32,752 bases of DNA from an uncultured Pelagibacteraceae bacterium (GTDB lineage: Bacteria; Pseudomonadota; Alphaproteobacteria; Pelagibacterales; Pelagibacteraceae). A program made the position numbers and the translations under genes. The stretch covers positions 1 through 32,752 of the forward strand of contig CABXSF010000010.1 of NCBI GenBank assembly GCA_902514805.1, written 5' to 3'. This document shows positions 23,712 through 32,752 of the stretch, piece after piece; the first letter of the stretch is position 1; each line of letters starts with the position of its first letter. Below the pieces are notes generated by a model. It did no database searches and was not told the origin of the DNA. It was given only the letters and a program-made list of their open reading frames with translations.

Positions 23712-25047
23712 AGACGAAGATAGAATATTTAAAAACTTATATAACGATTTAGGAGCTGACTTAAACTCTTCAAAAAAAAGAGGAGATTGGACAAATACTA
23801 AAGATTTATGTGAAAAAGGTAGAGACTGGATTATTGATGAGATTAAAAAATCAGAATTAAGAGGGAGAGGTGGCGCAGGTTTCCCTACTGGATTAAAATG
23901 GTCATTTGCACCTAAAGAAGTTGGATCGAGGCCCCATTACCTTGTGATTAATGCAGATGAGTCTGAACCTGGAACTTGCAAAGATAGGGATATTCTAAGA
24001 TTTGAACCTCACAAACTTCTAGAAGGTTGTTTAATTGCTGCCTACGCTGTTAACTCAAATAAATGCTATATTTACTTAAGAGGTGAATATTACAACGAGG
24101 GTATAGAATTACAAAAAGCAATTGACGAAGCTTATAAAGATAATTTAATTGGCAAAAATGCTTCTGGAACTGGTTGGGATTTAGATATTTACATTCATTA
24201 TGGAGCTGGAGCTTACATATGCGGTGAAGAGACAGCTTTGCTTGAGAGTATTGAGGGTAACAAAGGTCAACCAAGATTAAAACCACCTTTTCCTGCGCTA
24301 GTTGGATTATATGGTTGTCCAACTATAGTTAATAATGTTGAAACTATTTCAGTTGTTCCTACAATTTTAAGAAAAGGTTCTAAATGGTTTGCATTATTAG
24401 GCAAACCAAAAAATACTGGTACTAAAATTTTTTGTATTTCTGGAAATGTAAACAAACCTTGTAATGTTGAAGAGGAAATGGGAGTTCCTTTGAAAGATTT
24501 AATTGAAACCCACGCAGGTGGAGTAGTAGGTGGATGGGAAAATTTACAAGCAGTTATACCAGGTGGTTCTTCAATGCCCTTGTTAAATAAAGAAATTTCA
24601 GAAAAGATAACTATGGATTTTGACTCATTGGTTGAAAATAAAAGTGGGTTAGGGACTGCAGGAATAGTCGTAATTAATAAAGATCAAGATATTATTAAAT
24701 GTTTTGCAAGGATAGCGCGATTTTATAAACATGAAAGTTGTGGTCAATGTACTCCTTGTAGGGAAGGTTCAGGTTGGATGTGGAGAATTTTAGAAAGAAT
24801 GGCAAAAGGAGAAGCATCGAGAGAGGAAGTTGAAATGTTATTTGATGTTACAAAACAGATTGAAGGTCATACTATTTGTGCTTTTGGAGAAGGATCTGCT
24901 TGGCCAGTTCAAGGTCTTTTAAGAAATTTCAAAAAAGAGATTATAAAAAGAAATAATTTTGATCCATTAATTAAGTCAAATAAAGATATCCCATACCTAG
25001 TAGATCAACACTTATTAGAAAAAGATAATGCCCAAAATAAAAGTTAA
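23704..25047 (+). CDS. nuoF: NADH-quinone oxidoreductase subunit F (NADH- and FMN-binding)
   Basis: A 447-residue subunit where NADH is oxidised and hydride passes to FMN. The glycine-rich FMN/NADH segment [11 protein letters not shown] is at residues 53-63, the second nucleotide segment is [16 protein letters not shown], and cluster N3 ligands are Cys346, Cys349, Cys352 ([11 protein letters not shown]) and Cys392 (HTICAFG). I place the start at the ATG at 23704 because the family begins near there. The longer frame from 23590 reads antiparallel to no feature but falls inside nuoE and lacks homology. It overlaps nuoG by 20 bases. Confidence 0.96.
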   Translation: MLKDEDRIFKNLYNDLGADLNSSKKRGDWTNTKDLCEKGRDWIIDEIKKSELRGRGGAGFPTGLKWSFAPKEVGSRPHYLVINADESEPGTCKDRDILRFEPHKLLEGCLIAAYAVNSNKCYIYLRGEYYNEGIELQKAIDEAYKDNLIGKNASGTGWDLDIYIHYGAGAYICGEETALLESIEGNKGQPRLKPPFPALVGLYGCPTIVNNVETISVVPTILRKGSKWFALLGKPKNTGTKIFCISGNVNKPCNVEEEMGVPLKDLIETHAGGVVGGWENLQAVIPGGSSMPLLNKEISEKITMDFDSLVENKSGLGTAGIVVINKDQDIIKCFARIARFYKHESCGQCTPCREGSGWMWRILERMAKGEASREEVEMLFDVTKQIEGHTICAFGEGSAWPVQGLLRNFKKEIIKRNNFDPLIKSNKDIPYLVDQHLLEKDNAQNKS

Positions 25048-27040
25048 CAATAACGAATTAGAAGTAGAGGATGGCTTAACGGTTTTGCAGGCATGTGAAC
25101 AAGCTGGAGCTGAAATACCAAGATTTTGTTATCATGAAAAACTTTCAATAGCAGGAAACTGTAGAATGTGCCTAGTTGAGATTGAAAAATCCCCAAAACC
25201 GGTTGCATCTTGTGCAATGCCTGTAGCGGATGGAATGAATATTAAAACAAATACTGAATTTGTTGAAAAAGCAAGAAAAGGCGTTATGGAATTTTTATTA
25301 GCAAATCACCCGCTCGACTGTCCAGTTTGTGACCAAGGAGGTGAATGCGATCTGCAAGATCAATCAATGTTTTATGGAATTGATAAATCAAGATTTAAAG
25401 AAAATAAAAGATTTGTACCTGAAAAATATATGGGTCCATTAATCAAAACTCAAATGACAAGATGTATTCACTGCACAAGGTGTATAAGATTTGCGACCGA
25501 GGTTGCTGGTGTTTCGGAGATTGGGGCAATTGGTAGAGGAGAAGATACTCAAATAACTACATACTTGGAAAAATCCATGGAGTCAGAGCTATCAGGCAAT
25601 GTTATCGATTTGTGCCCAGTTGGCGCATTAACATCGAAGCCATACGTTTTTGAAGCAAGACCATGGGAATTAAAAAAAACAGAGTCGATCGATGTTATGG
25701 ACGCAGTTGGTTCAAATATAAGAATTGATACATATGGTTGGGAAGTAAAACGTATACTTCCAAAGATTAACGAAAACATTAATGAAGAGTGGATATCAGA
25801 TAAAACTCGTTATGCATGTGATGGTTTAAAATATCAAAGACTTGATACCCCTTATATTAAATCTAATGATGGTTTTAAAAAAATTTCATGGGAAGATGCT
25901 TATGGGACCTTAACTGATAAAATCAAAAGCACAAATCCTGATAAAATTGGATGTATAACTGGTGATCTTACGAATATGGAAACTCTACTTTCTGTTAAAG
26001 AACTTTTTAATAAAATTTTGAACTGTAAAAACTTGGACTCAAGACCTGTAAAAACTTACGTAAACAATAGTTCACGAACCAATTATATTTTTAATACCCA
26101 AATTTCAAATATAGAAAAATCAGATTTTATTCTTTTGGTTGGGACTAATCCACGTCATGAGGCAACAATTTTGAATTCAAGAATACGAAAAAGTTATTTA
26201 AAGAGTAATATGGAAATTTATTCTTTGAATGATGTTGGGGATTTAACATATCCATATAAAGTAATATCAAGCAACACTGATGAGTTAAAAAAAATAATTT
26301 TAAACGAACACGAAGTATCAAAAAAAATAATTTCTGCAAAAAATCCTATTGTTATTTTTGGACAATCAGCTCTTAAACTTAATTCCTCAGGGTACTTGTT
26401 TGAGGGAATGAAAAAATTTTTATCAGAAAATAACAAAATAAACGATGACTGGAATGCTCTAAACGTCCTTTCTAATAATGCATCAACTGTTGGTGCATAT
26501 GATTTGGATATTTTAGACAACGAAACTATAGATAATGTGTTATCAAATCAATTTGAATTAGTCTTCTTATTTGGTCAGGATAATTTGAATATCAAAAAGA
26601 AAAATGAATTTATTGTTTATATAGGAACTCATGGTGACAGAGGAGCTGAAATGGCAGATCTAATATTGCCTAGCGCGGCATATACAGAGCAAGATGGATA
26701 TTACACCAATCTTGAAGGTAACTTACAATTAGCTTTTAAGGCTTCCTATCCACCTGGTGAAGCAAAGGAAGATTGGGAAATTGTTAATGAATTGTCAAAG
26801 AAACTTAAGGGTAAAAGTCTTTATACAAATAAACAAGAATTAATAGATAATTTTTTAAATTATCTTAATCAAAAAACAAAAAAAAATGGTGAAACAGTGA
26901 AAAATGATTTCATAAAAGAAGAAATTTTCGTGGATAAAATTGATTATTATTTTACCAACGTTATAGCAAGATCTTCAAAGACAATGGCAGAATGTAGAAA
27001 TGTAAAAATTGTTTCTTTGAAAACTGGAACTGACGGTTAA
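25028..27040 (+). CDS. nuoG: NADH-quinone oxidoreductase subunit G
   Basis: A 670-residue 75-kDa-type subunit that carries several clusters in the electron wire. N1b ligands are Cys34, Cys45, Cys48 and Cys62. N5 uses His94, Cys98, Cys101 and Cys107 ([14 protein letters not shown]). N4 uses Cys146, Cys149, Cys152 and Cys196. The remaining part is a molybdopterin-oxidoreductase-like domain without cofactor. The Cys cluster that binds N7 in E. coli and Thermus is absent after residue 200, as in mitochondria and many alphaproteobacteria. The stop is directly followed by the nuoH ATG. The C-terminal half is poorly conserved and lysine-rich. Confidence 0.95.
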   Translation: MPKIKVNNNELEVEDGLTVLQACEQAGAEIPRFCYHEKLSIAGNCRMCLVEIEKSPKPVASCAMPVADGMNIKTNTEFVEKARKGVMEFLLANHPLDCPVCDQGGECDLQDQSMFYGIDKSRFKENKRFVPEKYMGPLIKTQMTRCIHCTRCIRFATEVAGVSEIGAIGRGEDTQITTYLEKSMESELSGNVIDLCPVGALTSKPYVFEARPWELKKTESIDVMDAVGSNIRIDTYGWEVKRILPKINENINEEWISDKTRYACDGLKYQRLDTPYIKSNDGFKKISWEDAYGTLTDKIKSTNPDKIGCITGDLTNMETLLSVKELFNKILNCKNLDSRPVKTYVNNSSRTNYIFNTQISNIEKSDFILLVGTNPRHEATILNSRIRKSYLKSNMEIYSLNDVGDLTYPYKVISSNTDELKKIILNEHEVSKKIISAKNPIVIFGQSALKLNSSGYLFEGMKKFLSENNKINDDWNALNVLSNNASTVGAYDLDILDNETIDNVLSNQFELVFLFGQDNLNIKKKNEFIVYIGTHGDRGAEMADLILPSAAYTEQDGYYTNLEGNLQLAFKASYPPGEAKEDWEIVNELSKKLKGKSLYTNKQELIDNFLNYLNQKTKKNGETVKNDFIKEEIFVDKIDYYFTNVIARSSKTMAECRNVKIVSLKTGTDG

Positions 27041-28039
27041 ATGGAGTACTTAATTTTATTATTTTCTGAAATTTACAAAATACTTTATGTTTTAATTCCT
27101 GTTCTTGTATCAGTAGCAATGATTGTGTGGCTCGATAGAAGAATTTGGGCTTTTGTTCAAAAAAGACGAGGGCCAAATGTAGTAGGTCCTTTCGGTTTAT
27201 TTCAAACTTTAGCAGACGCGCTCAAATATATCTTCAAAGAAATTATAATACCTGCAAGTTCGAATAAAATTATATTTATTTTAGCCCCAATAGTTACAAT
27301 GACTTTAGCCCTTATTGCATGGGCAGTAATTCCTTTCAGTGAAGATTATGTTTTAGCTGACATAAATGTTGGTATCCTTTACATATTTGCAATTTCTTCT
27401 TTGGGTGTTTATGGAATAATAATGGGTGGCTGGGCCTCAAATTCAAAGTATCCATTTTTAGGCTCAATAAGATCTGCTGCACAAATGGTCTCTTATGAAG
27501 TTTCTATCGGAGTAATAATCATTAATGTTTTATTGTGCGTTGGTTCATTAAACTTAAGTGATATAGTTTTAGCTCAAGAGAAAATTTGGTTTGTAATTCC
27601 TTTATTCCCAATGTTTGTAATTTTCTTTATTTCCTCGCTTGCAGAGACAAATAGACCACCATTTGATTTACCTGAAGCAGAGGCTGAATTAGTTGCGGGT
27701 TATCAAACAGAGTATAGTGGCATGATGTATGCAATGTTTTGGTTGGGTGAATATGCAAATATTTTGTTGATGTGTGCGCTTGGATCAATTCTTTTTTTAG
27801 GTGGCTGGTTAGCACCAATAGATACCCCATTGTTTGAAATGGTACCTCCACCGGTATGGCTAATATTTAAAATTTTGTTTTTGTTTGTTTTGTTCGCACT
27901 TATAAAAGCTATTGTGCCAAGATATCGATATGATCAACTTATGAGGCTTGGATGGAAGGTTTTTTTACCTTTCTCGTTAATTTGGGTGGTATTAACTTCT
28001 GGTTATTTACTATATTTTGACTTATTACCTGTATATTAA
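27041..28039 (+). CDS. nuoH: NADH-quinone oxidoreductase subunit H
   Basis: A 332-residue inner-membrane subunit with about eight transmembrane helices that links the quinone site to the proton pumps. Conserved features include [14 protein letters not shown] near the N-terminus, [24 protein letters not shown], with acidic loop residues near the quinone channel, and [12 protein letters not shown] near the C-terminus. Its start directly abuts the nuoG stop, and nuoI follows after three bases. Confidence 0.97.
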   Translation: MEYLILLFSEIYKILYVLIPVLVSVAMIVWLDRRIWAFVQKRRGPNVVGPFGLFQTLADALKYIFKEIIIPASSNKIIFILAPIVTMTLALIAWAVIPFSEDYVLADINVGILYIFAISSLGVYGIIMGGWASNSKYPFLGSIRSAAQMVSYEVSIGVIIINVLLCVGSLNLSDIVLAQEKIWFVIPLFPMFVIFFISSLAETNRPPFDLPEAEAELVAGYQTEYSGMMYAMFWLGEYANILLMCALGSILFLGGWLAPIDTPLFEMVPPPVWLIFKILFLFVLFALIKAIVPRYRYDQLMRLGWKVFLPFSLIWVVLTSGYLLYFDLLPVY

Positions 28040-28042
28040 ACT

Positions 28043-28528
28043 ATGAATATATTTCGAATATTTAAAACAGTATTTTTAATAGATTTTTTGACAGGCTTGT
28101 GGATAGCTATAAAGGAGTTATTTAAACCCAAAAAAACGCTTAATTATCCTTTTGAAAAAGGCAAGATTTCACCACGATATAGGGGAGAGCACGCCTTAAG
28201 AAGATATCCAAACGGTGAGGAAAGATGTATAGCATGTAAACTTTGTGAAGCTGTTTGTCCAGCTCAAGCAATAACAATAGAGTCTACAGCTAAAGAAGAC
28301 GGAAGTAGAAAAACGACAAGATACGATATTGATATGCTAAAATGTATCTATTGTGGTTTGTGTGAAGAGTCGTGTCCGGTTGATGCTATAGTGCAAGGTC
28401 CTAACTTTGAATTTGCAACACATACTAGGGAAGAACTTTACTACAATAAAGAAAAGCTTTTAGAAAATGGAGATAGATGGGAGAATGTTTTAGCTGCAAA
28501 TATAAAAGCTGATAACCCGTATAGATAA
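28043..28528 (+). CDS. nuoI: NADH-quinone oxidoreductase subunit I
   Basis: A 161-residue subunit with two 4Fe-4S ferredoxin motifs: Cys62, 65, 68 and 72 ([12 protein letters not shown]) and Cys101, 104, 107 and 111 ([12 protein letters not shown]), which hold clusters N6a and N6b. The N-terminal amphipathic stretch anchors it at the membrane. The length and the [20 protein letters not shown] context are those of alphaproteobacterial and mitochondrial TYKY proteins. nuoJ follows after 6 bases. Confidence 0.97.
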   Translation: MNIFRIFKTVFLIDFLTGLWIAIKELFKPKKTLNYPFEKGKISPRYRGEHALRRYPNGEERCIACKLCEAVCPAQAITIESTAKEDGSRKTTRYDIDMLKCIYCGLCEESCPVDAIVQGPNFEFATHTREELYYNKEKLLENGDRWENVLAANIKADNPYR

Positions 28529-28534
28529 TAGCAA

Positions 28535-29167
28535 ATGTTAGCACACGCTATATTTTTTTATTTTTTTTCATTTGTTGCAATAATTTCTGCAATAATGGTA
28601 ACTGCCTCAAAGAACACTGTTCATTCTGTTTTCTTTCTTATATTAGATTTTATATCGATTTCATGCCTTTTTATTATGATAGGTGCAGAATTTTTAGGAA
28701 TGATAATGTTAATTGTTTATGTTGGAGCAGTTGCAGTTTTATTTTTATTTGTAGTTATGATGTTAAATGTTGCTCAGCAAAAAAATCAATGGTTCAAATC
28801 AAGTGAAACAAGCACTCATATACCAGTAGGACTAATTGTAAGTTTGATTATTTTTTTTGAATTAATAATCGTAATTGGAGGATGGAAATACAAACCTGAC
28901 ATTATCAAAAACTTTTCTGATAGTCTGATTTCAAATTCTACAAATACTCATACTATAGGGAGCGTATTATATACAGAATACATTCATCTATTTCAAATTT
29001 CAGGGATGATATTACTTGTAGCCATGATTGGAGCAATCGTTCTCACATTTAGGAAAAGAGAAGGAGTTAAAAGACAAAATTATTTTAGCCAAATATCTAG
29101 AGAAAAAAAACAAGGTGTTGAGCTAGTAGAAGTTAAATCAAATGAAGGGATTAAAATAGATGTTTGA
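28535..29167 (+). CDS. nuoJ: NADH-quinone oxidoreductase subunit J
   Basis: A 210-residue inner-membrane subunit with five transmembrane helices (ND6 type). The helix 3 segment '[27 protein letters not shown]' contains the glutamate and pi-bulge region important for coupling, and the last helix reads [19 protein letters not shown] hydrophilic tail of about 30 residues extends into the cytoplasm. The last 8 bases overlap nuoK. Confidence 0.95.
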   Translation: MLAHAIFFYFFSFVAIISAIMVTASKNTVHSVFFLILDFISISCLFIMIGAEFLGMIMLIVYVGAVAVLFLFVVMMLNVAQQKNQWFKSSETSTHIPVGLIVSLIIFFELIIVIGGWKYKPDIIKNFSDSLISNSTNTHTIGSVLYTEYIHLFQISGMILLVAMIGAIVLTFRKREGVKRQNYFSQISREKKQGVELVEVKSNEGIKIDV

Positions 29168-29471
29168 AGTTTCCCTTGGGCATTATCTGACATTAGGGGC
29201 AATCATTTTTACTATTGGTATAATTGGAATATTCTTAAATAGAAAAAATGTAATTGTTATTTTAATGAGTATTGAATTAATATTGTTGGCAGTAAATATC
29301 AATCTAGTATCTTTTTCAATATTTCTTCAAGACTTATCCGGTCAAATATTTACTTTATTTATTTTAACTGTTGCAGCAGCAGAAGCAGCTATCGGTTTAG
29401 CAATAATAGTAGTCTATTACCGTAACGCAGGAACAATAAGAGTCGAAGAAATTGAAAATTTAAAAGGTTAA
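29160..29471 (+). CDS. nuoK: NADH-quinone oxidoreductase subunit K
   Basis: A 103-residue subunit with three transmembrane helices (ND4L type). Glu39 and Glu75 in helices 2 and 3 match the two membrane glutamates (Glu36 and Glu72 of E. coli) needed for proton transfer. The '[19 protein letters not shown]' segment is diagnostic. It overlaps nuoJ by 8 bases and is followed one base later by nuoL. Confidence 0.97.
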   Translation: MFEVSLGHYLTLGAIIFTIGIIGIFLNRKNVIVILMSIELILLAVNINLVSFSIFLQDLSGQIFTLFILTVAAAEAAIGLAIIVVYYRNAGTIRVEEIENLKG

Positions 29472-29472
29472 T

Positions 29473-31386
29473 ATGGAATATTTCATAGTTTTTCTACCAT
29501 TGCTTGGTGCATTTATTGCTGGTTTTTTTGGTAATAAATTTGACCAAAAATATTCCCAATTTATGACAAGTCTTTTTGTCAGTATTTCTTCAATCCTTTC
29601 AATAATAGTATTTTTAAAAGTATTAAATTATGGATACTCAAATAATTTATTAATTTCTAATTGGATAAACTCAGGTACTTTAAATGTAAATTGGTCCATA
29701 AAAGTAGATGCACTATCCTCACTCATGATGGTTGTGGTAACGCTTGTTTCAGCGTTGGTTCATATCTACTCAATTGGTTATATGTCTCACGATCCTCACA
29801 AACCGAGGTTCATGTCTTATTTATCTTTATTTACATTTGCAATGTTAGTGCTGGTTACTTCAGACAATTTTTTACAATTATTCTTCGGGTGGGAAGGAGT
29901 AGGTCTCTGTTCGTATTTTTTAATTGGTTTTTGGTTTAAAAAAAAAGCTGCTAATGCGGCCGCCATTAAAGCTTTCGTAGTTAATAGAGTTGGAGATTTT
30001 GGTTTTGCTCTTGGTATTTTTTTAATTTTTTATTATTTTGGAACAGTTAGTTACGATGAAGTATTCAGTCAAATTCAAACCTTAAATGCAAAAAATATTA
30101 ATTTTCTTGGTTTTGAATTTAAATCAATAGATCTAATTTGTATATTGTTATTTATAGGCGCGATGGGAAAATCAGCCCAGATTTTTTTACACACTTGGTT
30201 ACCCGATGCAATGGAAGGACCAACACCTGTATCTGCATTAATTCATGCTGCAACAATGGTAACTGCAGGTGTTTTTTTAGTTGTAAGATGTTCTCCTATT
30301 TATGAATTTTCAGAATTAGCACTCAATATAATTACTGTTATTGGAATGAGTACAGCTTTTTTTGCTGCTACAATTGCATTAGTCCAAACCGATATAAAAA
30401 AGATAATTGCTTATTCAACATGTAGCCAGCTTGGATATATGTTTTTTGCAACTGGCGTAGGCGCATACAACGTTGCAATGTTTCATCTATTTACTCATGC
30501 TTTTTTTAAGGCTTTACTTTTTTTAGGAGCTGGTTCTGTAATACACTCTTTCAAAGATGAACAAGATATCGAAAAAATGGGTGGGGTTTACAAAAAGATC
30601 CCTTACACTTATGCCTTAATGCTGGTAGGCACATTAGCTTTAACTGGTTTCCCTTTTTTATCTGGTTTTTATTCTAAAGATGCAATTATTGAATTTGCCT
30701 ACTTAAGAGGAAACTTAACTGGTATTTATGCAGCGGGTATTGGAATTGTTACTGCTATGTTAACAGCAATTTACTCATGGAGATTATTTTTTAAAACTTT
30801 TCATGGAAATTATAACAATCAAGAAGTCAAATACGAAAAAATTCATGAGTCACCGGCGGTGATGATTTTGCCACTTATAGTTCTTGGTTTAGGGTCAATT
30901 TTTGCTGGTTTCTTTTTCAAAGATTTATTAATAGGCAGTCAAAGTAGTGTTAATTTTTGGGGAGAGTCTATTAAATTTTTAGAGCCATTAAGTGAAGATC
31001 ATCCACCGCTGTGGTTTATTTTGTTGACCCCGACTATAGTTACTTTAAGCATACCCATTTCTTACTACTTATTTTTAAAGGATAAGAGGGTATTAGAAAA
31101 TTTTACAAAAACTAATTATCCATTAATAAATTTTTTAAAAAAGAAATGGTATTTTGATGAGCTTTATTCTTATATCTTTGTAGAACCTTGTAAAAAACTA
31201 GGTCTATTTTTTTGGAAAAAGATTGACGGATTAACAATAGATAGATTTGGACCAGATGGTATTTCAAATCTTATTAAAGGTTTGTCGATTAAAGCAGTTA
31301 AATTTCAGAACGGTTTTATTTATCAATATGCATTTATCATGTTGATTGGCTTTTCTTTAATACTAACTTACTTGATCATTAAATAA
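29473..31386 (+). CDS. nuoL: NADH-quinone oxidoreductase subunit L
   Basis: A 637-residue antiporter-like proton-pumping subunit (ND5 type) with about 16 transmembrane segments and the long C-terminal lateral helix. Glu141 in FFGWEGVGLCSY is the key helix 5 glutamate, and the conserved core 'GAMGKSAQIFLHTWLPDAMEGPTPVSALIHAATMV' supplies the helix 7-8 Lys and His. Length is typical. The stop overlaps the nuoM start (TAATG). Confidence 0.96.
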   Translation: MEYFIVFLPLLGAFIAGFFGNKFDQKYSQFMTSLFVSISSILSIIVFLKVLNYGYSNNLLISNWINSGTLNVNWSIKVDALSSLMMVVVTLVSALVHIYSIGYMSHDPHKPRFMSYLSLFTFAMLVLVTSDNFLQLFFGWEGVGLCSYFLIGFWFKKKAANAAAIKAFVVNRVGDFGFALGIFLIFYYFGTVSYDEVFSQIQTLNAKNINFLGFEFKSIDLICILLFIGAMGKSAQIFLHTWLPDAMEGPTPVSALIHAATMVTAGVFLVVRCSPIYEFSELALNIITVIGMSTAFFAATIALVQTDIKKIIAYSTCSQLGYMFFATGVGAYNVAMFHLFTHAFFKALLFLGAGSVIHSFKDEQDIEKMGGVYKKIPYTYALMLVGTLALTGFPFLSGFYSKDAIIEFAYLRGNLTGIYAAGIGIVTAMLTAIYSWRLFFKTFHGNYNNQEVKYEKIHESPAVMILPLIVLGLGSIFAGFFFKDLLIGSQSSVNFWGESIKFLEPLSEDHPPLWFILLTPTIVTLSIPISYYLFLKDKRVLENFTKTNYPLINFLKKKWYFDELYSYIFVEPCKKLGLFFWKKIDGLTIDRFGPDGISNLIKGLSIKAVKFQNGFIYQYAFIMLIGFSLILTYLIIK

Positions 31387-32752
31387 TGAATTTTCCAATT
31401 ATATCTTCACTAATCCTTTTGCCCTCAATTGGTGCGTTATTTCTTTTTTTTATTAATTCAAAAAATATTACTGGTATCAAGTATGTTTCTTTATTCGTAT
31501 CAATCATTAATTTTTTAATATCTATTTATTTATGGTTTATTTTTGATCAATCTAGTTCTGAATTTCAGTTTGTAGAAAGTAGAGTTTGGATAAAAGATTT
31601 TATCAATTATAAAGTTGGAATAGATGGAATTTCAATATTATTTATCATTTTAACTACTTTCATAATCCCACTTTGTATTTTGTCAGTTAATTCATCTATA
31701 AAGAATAGACTTAAAGAATTTTTAATAGCAATCTTATTAATGGAAACTCTAATGATTGGAGTTTTTTGCTCTTTAGATTTGGTAATTTTCTACTTATTTT
31801 TTGAGGGAGGTTTAATACCAATGTTTTTAATCATTGGTATTTGGGGAGGTGAAAGACGTGTGTATTCTGCATTCAAGTTTTTTTTATTTACACTTCTTGG
31901 TTCAGTTTTAATGTTAATAGCGGTAATATCTATTTATTGGATAGCAGGCACGACCGATGTAGAGGAACTTTATAAGTTAGGCATTGATCCAAAATATCAA
32001 AACTTACTTTGGTTAGCATTCTTTTCATCTTTTGCTGTAAAAACACCAATGTGGCCAGTACATACTTGGCTCCCAGACGCCCATGTTGAAGCACCAACCG
32101 CAGGTTCAGTTTTATTAGCGGCAATTTTGCTAAAAATGGCAGGATATGGATTTATAAGATTTTCAATTGGACTATTTCCTGTTGCATCAGAATATTTTGT
32201 TCCGTTTATTTTTGTAATTAGTTTAATTGCAATTATTTATACTTCGTTAGTTGCCTTAATGCAGGATGACATAAAAAAACTAATTGCATATTCATCTGTA
32301 GCTCATATGGGTTTTGTGACATTAGGTTTGTTTACTTTCACACAACAAGGTGTTGAGGGAGGAATATTTCAAATGATTAGTCATGGCATTGTATCTGCTG
32401 CACTCTTTTTCTCAGTAGGTGTTGTTTATGACAGAACTCACTCAAGACTTATCAATGATTATGGAGGTTTGGTAAATGTGATGCCAAAATATTCTATTTT
32501 GTTAATGGTGTTTACTTTAGGTTCCTTAGGCTTACCAGGAACAACTGGTTTTATTGGTGAATTTTTAATTTTAATGGGAACATTTAACAAAAGCTTTTTA
32601 GTGGCAGCTATAGCAAGTTTGGGTGTAATTTTAGGTGCAGCATATATGTTATGGCTATACAAAAGAGTTGTATTTGGAGAATTAACAAATCAAAAATTAT
32701 TAAAAATGATTGATCTGAACAAAGTTGAGTTATTTATTCTTACCTTATTAGC
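31386..32752 (+). CDS. nuoM: NADH-quinone oxidoreductase subunit M, 3' end outside the window
   Basis: An ATG at 31386, overlapping the nuoL stop, opens a frame that stays open to the window edge for 455 codons. The protein is an antiporter-like proton pump (ND4 type). Glu140 in LFFEGGLIPMF and Lys219 in FAVKTPMWPVHTWLPDAHVEAPTAGS are the key charged membrane residues, and the late PGTTGFIGEFLIL segment is conserved. Family members are usually about 490-510 residues, so only the last helix or two are missing. nuoN is expected next. Confidence 0.95.
   Translation, partial: MNFPIISSLILLPSIGALFLFFINSKNITGIKYVSLFVSIINFLISIYLWFIFDQSSSEFQFVESRVWIKDFINYKVGIDGISILFIILTTFIIPLCILSVNSSIKNRLKEFLIAILLMETLMIGVFCSLDLVIFYLFFEGGLIPMFLIIGIWGGERRVYSAFKFFLFTLLGSVLMLIAVISIYWIAGTTDVEELYKLGIDPKYQNLLWLAFFSSFAVKTPMWPVHTWLPDAHVEAPTAGSVLLAAILLKMAGYGFIRFSIGLFPVASEYFVPFIFVISLIAIIYTSLVALMQDDIKKLIAYSSVAHMGFVTLGLFTFTQQGVEGGIFQMISHGIVSAALFFSVGVVYDRTHSRLINDYGGLVNVMPKYSILLMVFTLGSLGLPGTTGFIGEFLILMGTFNKSFLVAAIASLGVILGAAYMLWLYKRVVFGELTNQKLLKMIDLNKVELFILTLL

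Noticed and set aside
29661-29939. A 92-codon plus-strand frame
   Set aside because: It is out of frame inside nuoL and has no recognisable features.
1-32752. CRISPR arrays, insertion sequences, prophage, toxin-antitoxin or defence genes
   Set aside because: No direct-repeat array, transposase, integrase or defence-protein motif was seen on either strand.

Overview
The window looks like a stretch of chromosome from a streamlined marine alphaproteobacterium of the SAR11 / Candidatus Pelagibacter type. The evidence is strongly AT-rich DNA (by eye about 30% GC), AT-ending codons, genes that overlap or sit a few bases apart, alphaproteobacterial gene orders (tRNA-Leu-tig-clpP-clpX-lon; a full nuo operon with separate nuoC and nuoD), a TRAP transporter, and a DUF1289 protein. 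The organism call is inference from content; no database was searched.

Layout. Positions 1-980 hold a short lysine-rich ORF, a GC-rich hairpin, a small exported Cys-Pro-Met-Met protein and an IsdG-like heme monooxygenase. Positions 840-5490 (minus strand) form a tight run transcribed from right to left: GMC-family FAD alcohol dehydrogenase, TerC-family membrane protein, SDR dehydrogenase, M23-like exported protein, 2-oxopent-4-enoate hydratase-like protein and a 46-residue membrane protein. A 133-base divergent region separates it from a plus-strand cluster (5624-10955): TRAP transporter dctP, an intergenic terminator, dctQ, dctM, an NCS1-family permease and a second SDR. The two back-to-back clusters could be an uptake and oxidation module for an unidentified small organic substrate.

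Positions 10945-14084 hold small and accessory genes: two tiny exported proteins, a DUF3047 protein, a YbgC-like thioesterase, a type V uracil-DNA glycosylase whose start codon lies one base from that of a divergent histidine phosphatase, a 56-residue membrane protein and a DUF1289 protein.

Positions 14126-20134 carry tRNA-Leu(UAG) with a good promoter and then the proteostasis genes tig, clpP, clpX and lon. tRNA-Val(UAC) and tRNA-Asp(GUC) follow. A Fur-box-like palindrome precedes the respiratory complex I operon nuoABCDEFGHIJKLM, which starts at 20450 and runs off the right edge inside nuoM.

I found no CRISPR array, phage, insertion sequence, toxin-antitoxin or defence system, and no convincing wholly new multi-gene system. 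The most interesting signals are small-scale: a possible two-state leader hairpin over the dctP ribosome binding site, a GC-rich hairpin at 179-203, a GC-rich palindrome at the end of the transport cluster, start codons one base apart at 13120-13126, a tRNA only 7 bases before tig, an M23 protein lacking its third zinc ligand, and the palindrome before nuo. All intergenic regions are shorter than 300 bases once the small genes listed here are included.
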